From NCBI GenBank assembly GCA_016841005.1, contig JAEORG010000336.1, positions 1-9,831 of the forward strand: a stretch of 9,831 nucleotides of DNA, given 5' to 3'. The notes beneath the pieces were generated by a model. The model was given only the letters and a program-made list of their open reading frames with translations. It searched no databases and was not told where the DNA came from. The stretch comes from Candidatus Thorarchaeota archaeon (lineage in GTDB: Archaea; Asgardarchaeota; Thorarchaeia; Thorarchaeales; Thorarchaeaceae). Positions 1 to 5,974 of this stretch are shown here, in pieces; positions within the stretch are counted from its first letter, which is position 1; each line of letters begins with the position of its first letter. The position numbers were made by a program, and so were the translations under genes.

Positions 1-393
1 ACTCACGCTTTCGCGCATTGGTGAGGTTTCGTAACTGCTGCACCCCGTGGGGCTAGGCACCTTGTCTCAGTTGCCTTCTCCGGGCCACGACTTACATCGC
101 CCGTTCGGGTCACAACCTAAGTGGGCAATTACCCCACTTACAAGTATGATCCGGTGCCGTCCCGTCCTGTAGCGGAAACCCAACATACCTAGGGCGCCAT
201 TTAAGAGCAACATCATTTCCAGAACTTCGCTCCTATGGCGGATTACCGCCAGTTTCCCGGCGTTGTCCGCCTCTACAGGGTAGGTTAACGACACTACTGA
301 GCCGTTCGCCACGGACACGGATGCGTGCCCGTACGACTTGCATGTCTTATCCCCAAGCCGATAGCAGTGTCCTCTAGCAGGATCAACTAGAGT
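1..393 (-). rRNA. rrs: 16S rRNA, 5' portion (truncated by window edge)
   Basis: Read on the minus strand, the sequence begins at about 393 with ACTCTAGTTGATCCTGC, the archaeal small-subunit rRNA start. Helix 1 closes as CTCTAG/CTAGAG. Next come GACATGCAAGTCGTACG, the GTGGCGAACGGCTCAGTA block, the GTGGGGTAATTGCCCACTTAG hairpin of the ~250 region, the GACCCGAACGGGCGATGTAAG stretch and the CCCCACGGGGTGCAGCAG block at 35-54. The order and spacing match an intact 16S over roughly its first quarter, with no obvious intron. The remaining three quarters lie beyond position 1. The exact mature 5' end is uncertain by a few bases. A long minus-strand reading frame over 67-408 is a by-product of the rRNA and not a protein. 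The divergent neighbour on the plus strand is the M1 peptidase region. The call is firm; the Asgard-like placement is an impression only. Confidence 0.96.
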
Positions 394-709
394 TGATCGA
401 AATTGCACATGACCGGCAAGGTCAGACTGGAGTAGTATTCAGTCCACATGTACAACTGTAAAGCACACGATGATTCTAAACTTAGCTTGAATGAAGTACA
501 GGCGCGTAGGGGGTCAGAAGGGATGTTCCTAGCATATTCCAGCTAAGTCATTCTTACCCAGGCACACCTGCACACTGTTGAGCATTTCTTATTCAAGAGG
601 GGATTCTGGTACGTAGCACCAGTCTATCTCTCGAACGCATTTTATTCTCGCATCTGGAAGCCATAAACTGTCATCGCAGGGCAACCGCCGAAGCTCTAGC
701 ATAGCACCG
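394..709 (-). promoter_or_regulatory. 16S rRNA leader and probable promoter region
   Basis: This 316-bp stretch has no recognisable protein or tRNA gene. It must hold the rRNA leader and promoter, read towards lower coordinates. The best TATA-like element I see on the minus strand is AATAAAAT at 646-639, preceded by purines (CGAG), which could act as a BRE. It would put transcription start near 615 and give a leader of about 220 nt. A weaker alternative is GAATAAGAAATG near 594-583. Two short hairpins are visible: CTGGT/ACCAG at 606-622 with a 7-nt loop, and GACTG/CAGTC at 425-444. The first resembles an anticodon arm in size, but no D arm, T arm or acceptor stem surrounds it. The 16S processing stem cannot be confirmed because its partner strand is outside the window. 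Confidence 0.35.
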
Positions 710-940
710 TTGGACGCGAAGCAACTGTTCCCCAATTCATCCCAATATAAGGATTTCCAAGGGGATACACTATACTTAGTTGGTCTTTTGAGTAATAAGT
801 CCTATGACGGATGCCAAAATGGGGAATTTAGTGCCTTTGATTCAACTTCTGGGATATATCAGTGTGACAGTTGTTTCCAAATCTTTAGCCAAAATCAAAT
901 ATTGGACAGAAAGGAACACTCATTTGTTTCTAATTTTTGA
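710..940 (+). CDS. Hypothetical 76-residue protein with C-x2-C pair (doubtful)
   Basis: I do not recognise this protein. The frame starts at a TTG at 710 and has no internal Met. No clear ribosome site precedes it, and the frame is open upstream to a stop at 614, so the true start is unknown or the gene is a remnant. Residues C35, C52 and C55 (QCDSC), with H70 near the end, could make a small zinc site, but the fourth ligand is uncertain. The product is hydrophilic, with no membrane segment. Codon choice resembles the AT-leaning genes nearby, unlike the more GC-rich DNA upstream. The stop is 25 bp before the M1 peptidase start, so the two could be co-transcribed. The alternative is that this is simply the 5' leader of the peptidase gene. 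A TATA-like AATATAA at 744-750 fits that reading. Confidence 0.38.
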   Translation: MDAKQLFPNSSQYKDFQGDTLYLVGLLSNKSYDGCQNGEFSAFDSTSGIYQCDSCFQIFSQNQILDRKEHSFVSNF

Positions 941-949
941 ACCGGCATA

Positions 950-955
950 GAGGAG
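950..955 (+). promoter_or_regulatory. Ribosome binding site of M1 peptidase
   Basis: GAGGAG ends 10 nt before the ATG at 966. It is the only strong Shine-Dalgarno match near this start and supports ATG 966 as the initiation codon. Confidence 0.6.
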
Positions 956-965
956 AATCGCTCCA

Positions 966-3569
966 ATGACTGACTTTCATGATTATCTAGATGCACTAAT
1001 GCGCGGTGACTTTGTAGAAGAGAAGAACCTGCTTGCTGCAGAGAGAGAGGAATTCACCTTTCCAACTGCAAGACCTCAATGGGCACCGCCACGATATTAT
1101 AACATTGACCTTCTCGTTGTAGATTGGAATGTCGATATCAAGAACGAGAGAGTTGATGCAATTTCAAGACTGAAGATCACAACAATAGCTCCGGAAATGG
1201 ATAGTGTGTTTCTTCACGCAGCTGAACTGAATATCTCGGGGATTACTGATTCAGATGGAAATCAGCTTGAGTATAATATGGATCCAGATAATGAGAGTAT
1301 AATGGTGTATCTGTCCAAAGGCCTCAAAAAGGGCGATTCTGAAGAACTCACATTCTCATACACAATTGAGAGGCCAAGAGTAGGATTATGGTTCCAGAAC
1401 CCCTATCCAGAATTTCCTGATACTGAGAGTAGTTTCTGGACTCAAATGCAAGACGATTGCTGTAGATTCTGTGTACCAGTCTATGATAACCCAAGTCATA
1501 AGTTTCCCACAGAGACCATCCTCACTGTCCCAGATGGCTACTATGCTATGAGCAACGGTTACCTGAATGATAGGATGAAAAACGATGATGGTACGGAAAC
1601 CTTTCACTGGGTGCAAGAACTCCCAATTCCTGCATATCTTATGACAATGGCAGCTTCAGAATATGTCGAATACAAAGAGGACCTCGAAGGATTGGAAGTC
1701 AGTTATTATGTGCATAAAAAGTGGGACAAAGAAACGGTGTATCGTTCATTTGGTAAAACCCCTGAGATGATCAAGTTCTTTGAGGATAAACTTGGAGTCA
1801 AGTATCCGTGGGCAAAATACGCACAGGTCACAGCTGCAAACTTTGTCATTGGAGGTATGGAAAACGCAAGCGCTACCACACAGACAGATGTGACTCTTCA
1901 CGATGAAAAGACCCACAAAGACTACAAATCAGATGGACTTGTTTCTCATGAATTGGCGCATATGTGGGGAGGAGATTTAGTCACCTGTAGAACGTGGTCA
2001 CACGGATGGTTGAATGAAGGGTGGAGCACTCAGATGCAGAATGAGTGGAAGCGCCACGATTTAGGGTTTGATGAGTATCTCTACGAGCAATATGGAAAAC
2101 AGACGTCATACTTCGATGAGGATAAGAATAGATACAGACGTCCTATTGTACAAAACGAATGGGAACGAGGCTCTGATGTCTTTGATAGACATCTCTATCC
2201 CGGAGCAGCTTGGCGGTACTATATGCTGAAACATCTTGTCGGGGAGGATCGATGGTGGCAGATTTTGGGCGAATGGATGACCAGATTTGCTTACAAATCA
2301 CCATACACTCATGATTTAGAAGCACTATTCTCTGAGATGACTGGTGAGGACTTCGGATGGTTCTTTGAGCAATGGTTGTATAAAGCCGGATATCCTGAAT
2401 GCAAGATAGAATGCTCTCATGATGACAAATTAGGACATGCACTTGTGAAGATTGAGCAGACTCAGAAACATGATGATGGAATGACTCCTGAAGTTTTTAG
2501 GTTCCCTCTGACTGTAGAGTTTGTAGATGACGATGATAAAAGAATTCGATATACTATGCAAGTTAATGAACGAGTGCACAGTTTCTATTATCCAGTAGCA
2601 AAGAAACCCAGCCAAATCTTGATTGACCCAGATTATTCTGTCTTGATGGACTGGAAAATCGAAAAGCCAGAACCAATGTGGCTTGAGCAACTTCAGAAAG
2701 GTACTACTATAATGCAGAGAATTAAGGCTGCTCAGGCATTAGGAAAGAAGGCAAATCCCAGGACTCTTGAAGCCCTAGGTAAAGCTTTGGTTGAAGATGA
2801 ATTTTGGGGAGTACAAGCAGAGGTTGCAAAAGTCCTTGGAAAAATTAAGAGCGAGTCAGCACTTGACCAGCTCCTAAAAGGCGTCAATATATCAGATAGT
2901 AGAGCACGAACAGATGTTGCACAGGCATTAGGAGAGTTCTATCAGAATGATAGGGCATTTGAGGCGTTGAAAACTCTCCTTGAAGATCAAGACTCATACT
3001 TTGTCGTAGCTTCAGCTGCGACCTCGATTGGTAAGACCAAACACAAGAATGCATTCGATACTCTGAAGGCAGGTGTAAAGACTGCGCCATCAAGTTGGAC
3101 TGAAATTGTGATACGTGGATATCTATCTGGGCTAAAGGAAACAGGGAATGTTGAAGCGATTAAAATCATCAAGGAATACATCAAGTCCGGCACAGACGAT
3201 TACATCAGACGGAATGTCCCAGCACAATTAGCTGTGCTTGGTAAAAACAACAAAAAGAAATATCCAGAGATTAAAGACCTGATTGAGAAACTGCTCTACG
3301 ATCGGTCATACAGAGTGCAGATGGGTGCGATTGCAGCTTCCAAGACTTATGGTGATGCAGGACTTATTCAATCACTATCTAAACTGGCTGAGAGCTCAGT
3401 AGACTCGGGTATAATCAGAGGCGCACGTGAAGCTATTCGTGAGTTAAGTAAGAAGAAGGATGTAACTGAAGTTGCTTCGATTAGGAAATCGGTAGAAGAA
3501 CTAGAACGAGAGAACCAAGAACTCAAAGACAGAGTTTCTAAGGTTGAAACATTGCTTGATAAGGAGTAG
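966..3569 (+). CDS. M1 family zinc aminopeptidase with C-terminal HEAT repeats
   Basis: This is a complete 867-residue zinc metallopeptidase of the aminopeptidase N / leukotriene A4 hydrolase family (M1), which removes N-terminal amino acids from peptides. An M1-type N-terminal beta domain covers about residues 40-230. The exopeptidase motif GGMEN is at 296-300. The zinc site HELAH (328-332) is followed 18 residues later by the third ligand E351, the exact M1 spacing, with E329 as general base. Y411 in HLYPGAAW is the likely transition-state tyrosine. A helical C-terminal part (about 575-830) shows repeated pairs of helices with Ala/Leu-Gly patterns (QALGKKANPRTLEALGKAL, AKVLGKI, AQALGEF), typical of HEAT repeats. 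It ends in a charged Leu-heptad coiled coil (about 836-866). There is no signal peptide or membrane segment, so it should be cytosolic. M1 enzymes with HEAT tails are known in archaea and cyanobacteria. All catalytic residues are present, so it should be active. A role in trimming imported peptides is inferred from the adjacent importer. Confidence 0.95.
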   Translation: MTDFHDYLDALMRGDFVEEKNLLAAEREEFTFPTARPQWAPPRYYNIDLLVVDWNVDIKNERVDAISRLKITTIAPEMDSVFLHAAELNISGITDSDGNQLEYNMDPDNESIMVYLSKGLKKGDSEELTFSYTIERPRVGLWFQNPYPEFPDTESSFWTQMQDDCCRFCVPVYDNPSHKFPTETILTVPDGYYAMSNGYLNDRMKNDDGTETFHWVQELPIPAYLMTMAASEYVEYKEDLEGLEVSYYVHKKWDKETVYRSFGKTPEMIKFFEDKLGVKYPWAKYAQVTAANFVIGGMENASATTQTDVTLHDEKTHKDYKSDGLVSHELAHMWGGDLVTCRTWSHGWLNEGWSTQMQNEWKRHDLGFDEYLYEQYGKQTSYFDEDKNRYRRPIVQNEWERGSDVFDRHLYPGAAWRYYMLKHLVGEDRWWQILGEWMTRFAYKSPYTHDLEALFSEMTGEDFGWFFEQWLYKAGYPECKIECSHDDKLGHALVKIEQTQKHDDGMTPEVFRFPLTVEFVDDDDKRIRYTMQVNERVHSFYYPVAKKPSQILIDPDYSVLMDWKIEKPEPMWLEQLQKGTTIMQRIKAAQALGKKANPRTLEALGKALVEDEFWGVQAEVAKVLGKIKSESALDQLLKGVNISDSRARTDVAQALGEFYQNDRAFEALKTLLEDQDSYFVVASAATSIGKTKHKNAFDTLKAGVKTAPSSWTEIVIRGYLSGLKETGNVEAIKIIKEYIKSGTDDYIRRNVPAQLAVLGKNNKKKYPEIKDLIEKLLYDRSYRVQMGAIAASKTYGDAGLIQSLSKLAESSVDSGIIRGAREAIRELSKKKDVTEVASIRKSVEELERENQELKDRVSKVETLLDKE

Positions 3570-3577
3570 ATAATTGT

Positions 3578-3721
3578 TTATGACCTATTAGGCATATTAT
3601 CGTCTTCATCATTCGAAGGAGCACATGATTTACAGAGTAATGGGGGGGCTCTTCGCTCGCTTCGAAGTCTTTCTGCTTCCTCTTCAGGTATGTGCCTTCC
3701 GCAATACGAGCATTCAGCCAT
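3578..3721 (-). CDS. Small four-cysteine zinc-finger protein (47 aa)
   Basis: A short frame starts at ATG 3721 and ends at TAA 3578, encoding 47 residues that begin MAECSYCGRHIPEEEAERL. It holds two CxxC knuckles, C4-x2-C7 and C30-x2-C33, separated by a charged helix-like linker (EEEAERLRSERR), then an acidic, disordered-looking tail. This is the layout of a minimal zinc ribbon or treble clef of the kind common among small archaeal proteins; some bind nucleic acids or partner proteins, but no function can be assigned here. It is convergent with the peptidase, with 8 bp between the two stop codons. A GAGG at -21 to -18 is too distant for a standard ribosome site, so it may be leaderless or weakly translated. 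A run of seven C's (GCC CCC CCA) lies inside the frame and is a possible slippage or sequencing-error spot. Both knuckles being intact argues for a real gene. Confidence 0.68.
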   Translation of the reverse strand: MAECSYCGRHIPEEEAERLRSERRAPPLLCKSCAPSNDEDDNMPNRS

Positions 3722-3792
3722 TATAATCTAGTTGACATCCTCAAGGTAGTTCATTAGGTTGATTCTCAAAAGAAGCGAGTGATAGGTGATGG

Positions 3793-3818
3793 AAGGGCGG
3801 GAAGGGGTTCCCGCCTTT
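3793..3818. repeat. GC-rich perfect hairpin
   Basis: GGCGGGAA (3796-3803) pairs with TTCCCGCC (3808-3815) around a GGGG loop. On the plus-strand RNA a G-U pair and two A-U pairs extend the stem to 11 bp. It is far more GC-rich than its surroundings. No T-run follows on either strand, so a classical terminator is not supported. It could be an RNA stabiliser, a processing site, or part of a dispersed palindromic element. Confidence 0.6.
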
Positions 3819-3910
3819 CAATGGTTGAGGCGTAGTTGTACGTCCTCACAACCTGCAGTTCTCGGTCTCTTCCATCATTTCTAAGAAATCTGTAGGTAAT
3901 TTCAATATAA

Positions 3911-3969
3911 AGGCAGAATGAAGGATTGAACTAGATGATTCGTCTAGCAAAACCTTCCGCGCGTTCTGC
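3911..3969 (-). terminator. Nested stem-loop immediately after oppF stop
   Basis: On the minus strand, directly after the oppF stop codon, three stems are nested. GCAGAA (3969-3964) pairs with TTCTGC (3918-3913). GAAGG (3957-3953) pairs with CCTTC (3924-3920). CTAGA (3947-3943) pairs with TCTAG (3935-3931) around a 7-nt loop. The structure is followed by CTTTATATTG, which is only moderately T-rich. Its position at the exact end of the operon suggests a role in 3'-end formation or mRNA protection. Termination itself is inferred, not shown. Confidence 0.45.
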
Positions 3970-4953
3970 TCAATTTGAATAGAGATGACATGCTACAAAT
4001 CGACCTTTGCCAACATCCTTGAGAATAGGTTCCTCGACAGGACATCTGTCGAAGGCCTTGGGGCATCTTGGATGGAAACGACATCCTTCAGGAGGATTAA
4101 TCGGACTAGGTATTTCGCCTCGAGGCACTTTCTCTGATGGCTTGACCTTTGGATCAGGAACAGGAATTGCGCTGATGAGACCCACAGTATAGGGGTGCAG
4201 TGGTTCTTCATAGATCTGATCCTTGTCACCAATCTCGATTAACTTGCCTAGATACATGATTGCAATACGGTCACAGACATGTCTCGCTGTAGCTAAATCA
4301 TGAGATATGAATAGGTATGTCAGGTCCATCTCACGTTGCAAGTCCAACATCAGCTCAAGTAGCTGGGCTTTTATTGACACATCGACCATTGCAACTGGCT
4401 CATCGGTCACTACAAAATCAGGATTCAGAACGATGGCTCTACCAAATACAACTCTCTGTTTTTGACCTCCAGACAACTGATGCGGCCTTCTTTCATAAAA
4501 AGCTCTTGCGGGAGATAAACCAACTCGTTCAAGCACTTCCTCTGCTCGTTCTTTCCTTTCCTCTTTTGTCCCTATTCTTTGAAATCGAAGTGCATCTGCA
4601 ATTGCATCACCAATTGAGATTCGGGGATTTAATGATGATGAAGGATCTTGGAATGTAAATTGTATTCTTCTTCGAATGTTACGCATATCTGCACCAGTCA
4701 GTTGGGCAATATCTTCTCCATCGAAGATGATTTCACCCTCTGTGGGCTCAATGAGTTTCACACATAATCTACCCATGGTAGTCTTTCCAGACCCACTCTC
4801 ACCAGCAAGTCCAAGAATTTCACCCTTCTGGATATCAAAGGAAACATCGTCAACAGCTTTGACAAAAGTTCTGTCTCTTGTAAGTAGTTGTTCAAGGAAT
4901 CCTTTCTGAACGGGGAAGTACTTCTTTACATTCCTGATTTCTAGTAGATTCAT
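3970..4953 (-). CDS. oppF: Oligopeptide/dipeptide ABC transporter ATP-binding protein OppF/DppF
   Basis: This is a 327-residue ATPase, the second motor subunit of the importer, acting on the cytoplasmic face of the membrane. Walker A is GESGSGKT (51-58), the Q-loop is Q102 in FQDPSSSLNP, the signature is LSGGQ (160-164), Walker B is DFVVTDE (179-185) and the H-loop is H218. The C-terminal oligopeptide-transporter tail (from about 235) carries four cysteines, C291, C297, C304 and C322, in the C-x5-C-x6-C...C pattern associated with an Fe-S cluster in this subfamily. The D-loop reads AMVD rather than the usual SALD. ATG 4953 is well supported: GGGAGG (4966-4961) lies 7 nt upstream inside the end of oppD, and the oppD stop is separated from this ATG by a single base, so translation is probably coupled. 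It is the last gene of the operon. OppD and OppF are told apart by order and by the LSGGQ(K/Q)QRV form of the signature. Confidence 0.94.
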   Translation of the reverse strand: MNLLEIRNVKKYFPVQKGFLEQLLTRDRTFVKAVDDVSFDIQKGEILGLAGESGSGKTTMGRLCVKLIEPTEGEIIFDGEDIAQLTGADMRNIRRRIQFTFQDPSSSLNPRISIGDAIADALRFQRIGTKEERKERAEEVLERVGLSPARAFYERRPHQLSGGQKQRVVFGRAIVLNPDFVVTDEPVAMVDVSIKAQLLELMLDLQREMDLTYLFISHDLATARHVCDRIAIMYLGKLIEIGDKDQIYEEPLHPYTVGLISAIPVPDPKVKPSEKVPRGEIPSPINPPEGCRFHPRCPKAFDRCPVEEPILKDVGKGRFVACHLYSN

Positions 4954-4954
4954 T

Positions 4955-5974
4955 TCACTGCCTCCCGTATAGATGGCATGCTACAATGCCTCCAGAGTCA
5001 CTCTCCAGTAGAGCAGGTTCTTCTATGGTACATATATCCATTGCAAATGGACATCTCGGATGGAACATACACCCAGATACTGGTTCAATTAAATCAGGAG
5101 GCGCTCCGGGTATCCAAGAGAGTTTCTTATCAGGTTTAGTAACATCAGGTACTGACTGAAGTAGAGCCTGAGTATAAGGATGCTGTGGATTTTCAAAGAG
5201 GGTTTCAGTATCGGCGAGTTCAGCTAATCGCCCAGTATACATTATTGCAACATCATCTGCAGTCTGGGCTAATACACCGAGATTGTGAGTGATTAGAATC
5301 ATTGTTAGGTTGAATAGTTCTTTAAGCTCTGCAATCTCCTCTAGAATCTGAGCCTCTACAATCACATCTAATGATGTCGTTGGTTCGTCAGAAATCAATA
5401 ATCGGGGACGCATGACTAATGCAAGACCAATCATAACTCGTTGACGCATACCACCGCTAAACTGGTGGGGATAGTCATTGATTCGTTCACCGAGTATTCC
5501 CAGACTCTCCAGTACCTCTTCAGCCCGTTCAAGTGCGGTTTCTTCGTCAATGTCAGGATTATGAGCTTGTTGGATTTGTACAAAGTGTTTGCCAATACTA
5601 AGCATTGGGTTGAGAGAGGTCATTGGATCTTGGAAGATATAGGCGATCTCATTACCTCGTATCATCCGCATCTGATCCATGTTTAGGTCTAGAATTGAAA
5701 CGTCTCCATGCTCAATAACTCCCTTCTTCCAAGGAATGTCATGGTCAATATTTAGGTAAATATTTCCACTGATGACCTTACCAGGATAGGGAACCAATTG
5801 CATAATGGCACGACCAAGAGTAGACTTACCACAACCAGACTCTCCAGCCAAACCAAGAGTTCTATTTTCTCCCAAAGAAAGAGTAACTCTATCGACAGCA
5901 CGAGCGACGCCTCGTCGAGTAATGTACTCAACAACCAAATCCTCTATTCGAAGAACATCGACCAATCTCATCAC
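4955..5974 (-). CDS. oppD: Oligopeptide/dipeptide ABC transporter ATP-binding protein OppD/DppD
   Basis: This is a motor ATPase of up to 339 residues that pairs with OppF. Walker A is GESGCGKS (44-51), the Q-loop is Q115 in FQDPMTSLNP, the signature is FSGGM (172-176), Walker B is RLLISDE (191-197), the D-loop is SLD (201-203) and the H-loop is H230. The C-terminal tail has HPYTQALL, then C302, C308, C315 and C333 in the C-x5-C-x6-C...C arrangement, a likely Fe-S site. The start is ambiguous. GTG 5974 and ATG 5971 overlap the oppC stop (GTGATG), but AGGAG at 5978-5974 is too close to serve either. TTG 5965 has an 8-nt spacing and would remove three residues. All options give essentially the same protein. 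The overlap implies coupling to oppC translation. All nucleotide-binding motifs are intact. Confidence 0.94.
   Translation of the reverse strand: MMRLVDVLRIEDLVVEYITRRGVARAVDRVTLSLGENRTLGLAGESGCGKSTLGRAIMQLVPYPGKVISGNIYLNIDHDIPWKKGVIEHGDVSILDLNMDQMRMIRGNEIAYIFQDPMTSLNPMLSIGKHFVQIQQAHNPDIDEETALERAEEVLESLGILGERINDYPHQFSGGMRQRVMIGLALVMRPRLLISDEPTTSLDVIVEAQILEEIAELKELFNLTMILITHNLGVLAQTADDVAIMYTGRLAELADTETLFENPQHPYTQALLQSVPDVTKPDKKLSWIPGAPPDLIEPVSGCMFHPRCPFAMDICTIEEPALLESDSGGIVACHLYGRQ

Larger units (their letters stand above)
3722..3969. other. Intergenic region with hairpins and a start-less reading frame
   Basis: This stretch lies between the zinc-finger gene and the end of oppF. It contains two strong hairpins (listed separately). 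On the minus strand, 3930 to 3766 is an open frame of 54 codons ending in TGA, with no ATG. Its translation includes YNYASTIERREPLPALPSP, which looks protein-like, and its REPLPAL part is encoded by the GC-rich hairpin. The only usable internal start is a GTG that would give about 27 residues. I do not recognise the peptide. It may be a gene fragment, the translated face of a dispersed repeat, or chance. No tRNA, promoter or CRISPR-like array was seen here. Confidence 0.4.

Noticed and set aside
67..408. A 113-residue minus-strand reading frame
   Set aside because: It lies entirely on the 16S rRNA 5' region and is an incidental open frame.
601..625. Possible tRNA anticodon arm (5-bp stem, 7-nt loop)
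   Set aside because: No T-loop consensus, D arm or acceptor stem surrounds it, and the residue before the would-be anticodon is C and not U on both strands.
3793..3818. GC-rich hairpin as an intrinsic terminator of the peptidase gene
   Set aside because: It is over 220 nt past the stop, beyond the convergent zinc-finger gene, and lacks a T-tract.
4317..4658. 113-residue plus-strand frame across oppF, and similar long antisense frames in the transporter and peptidase genes
   Set aside because: The opposite-strand proteins carry full family motifs, so these frames are shadows.
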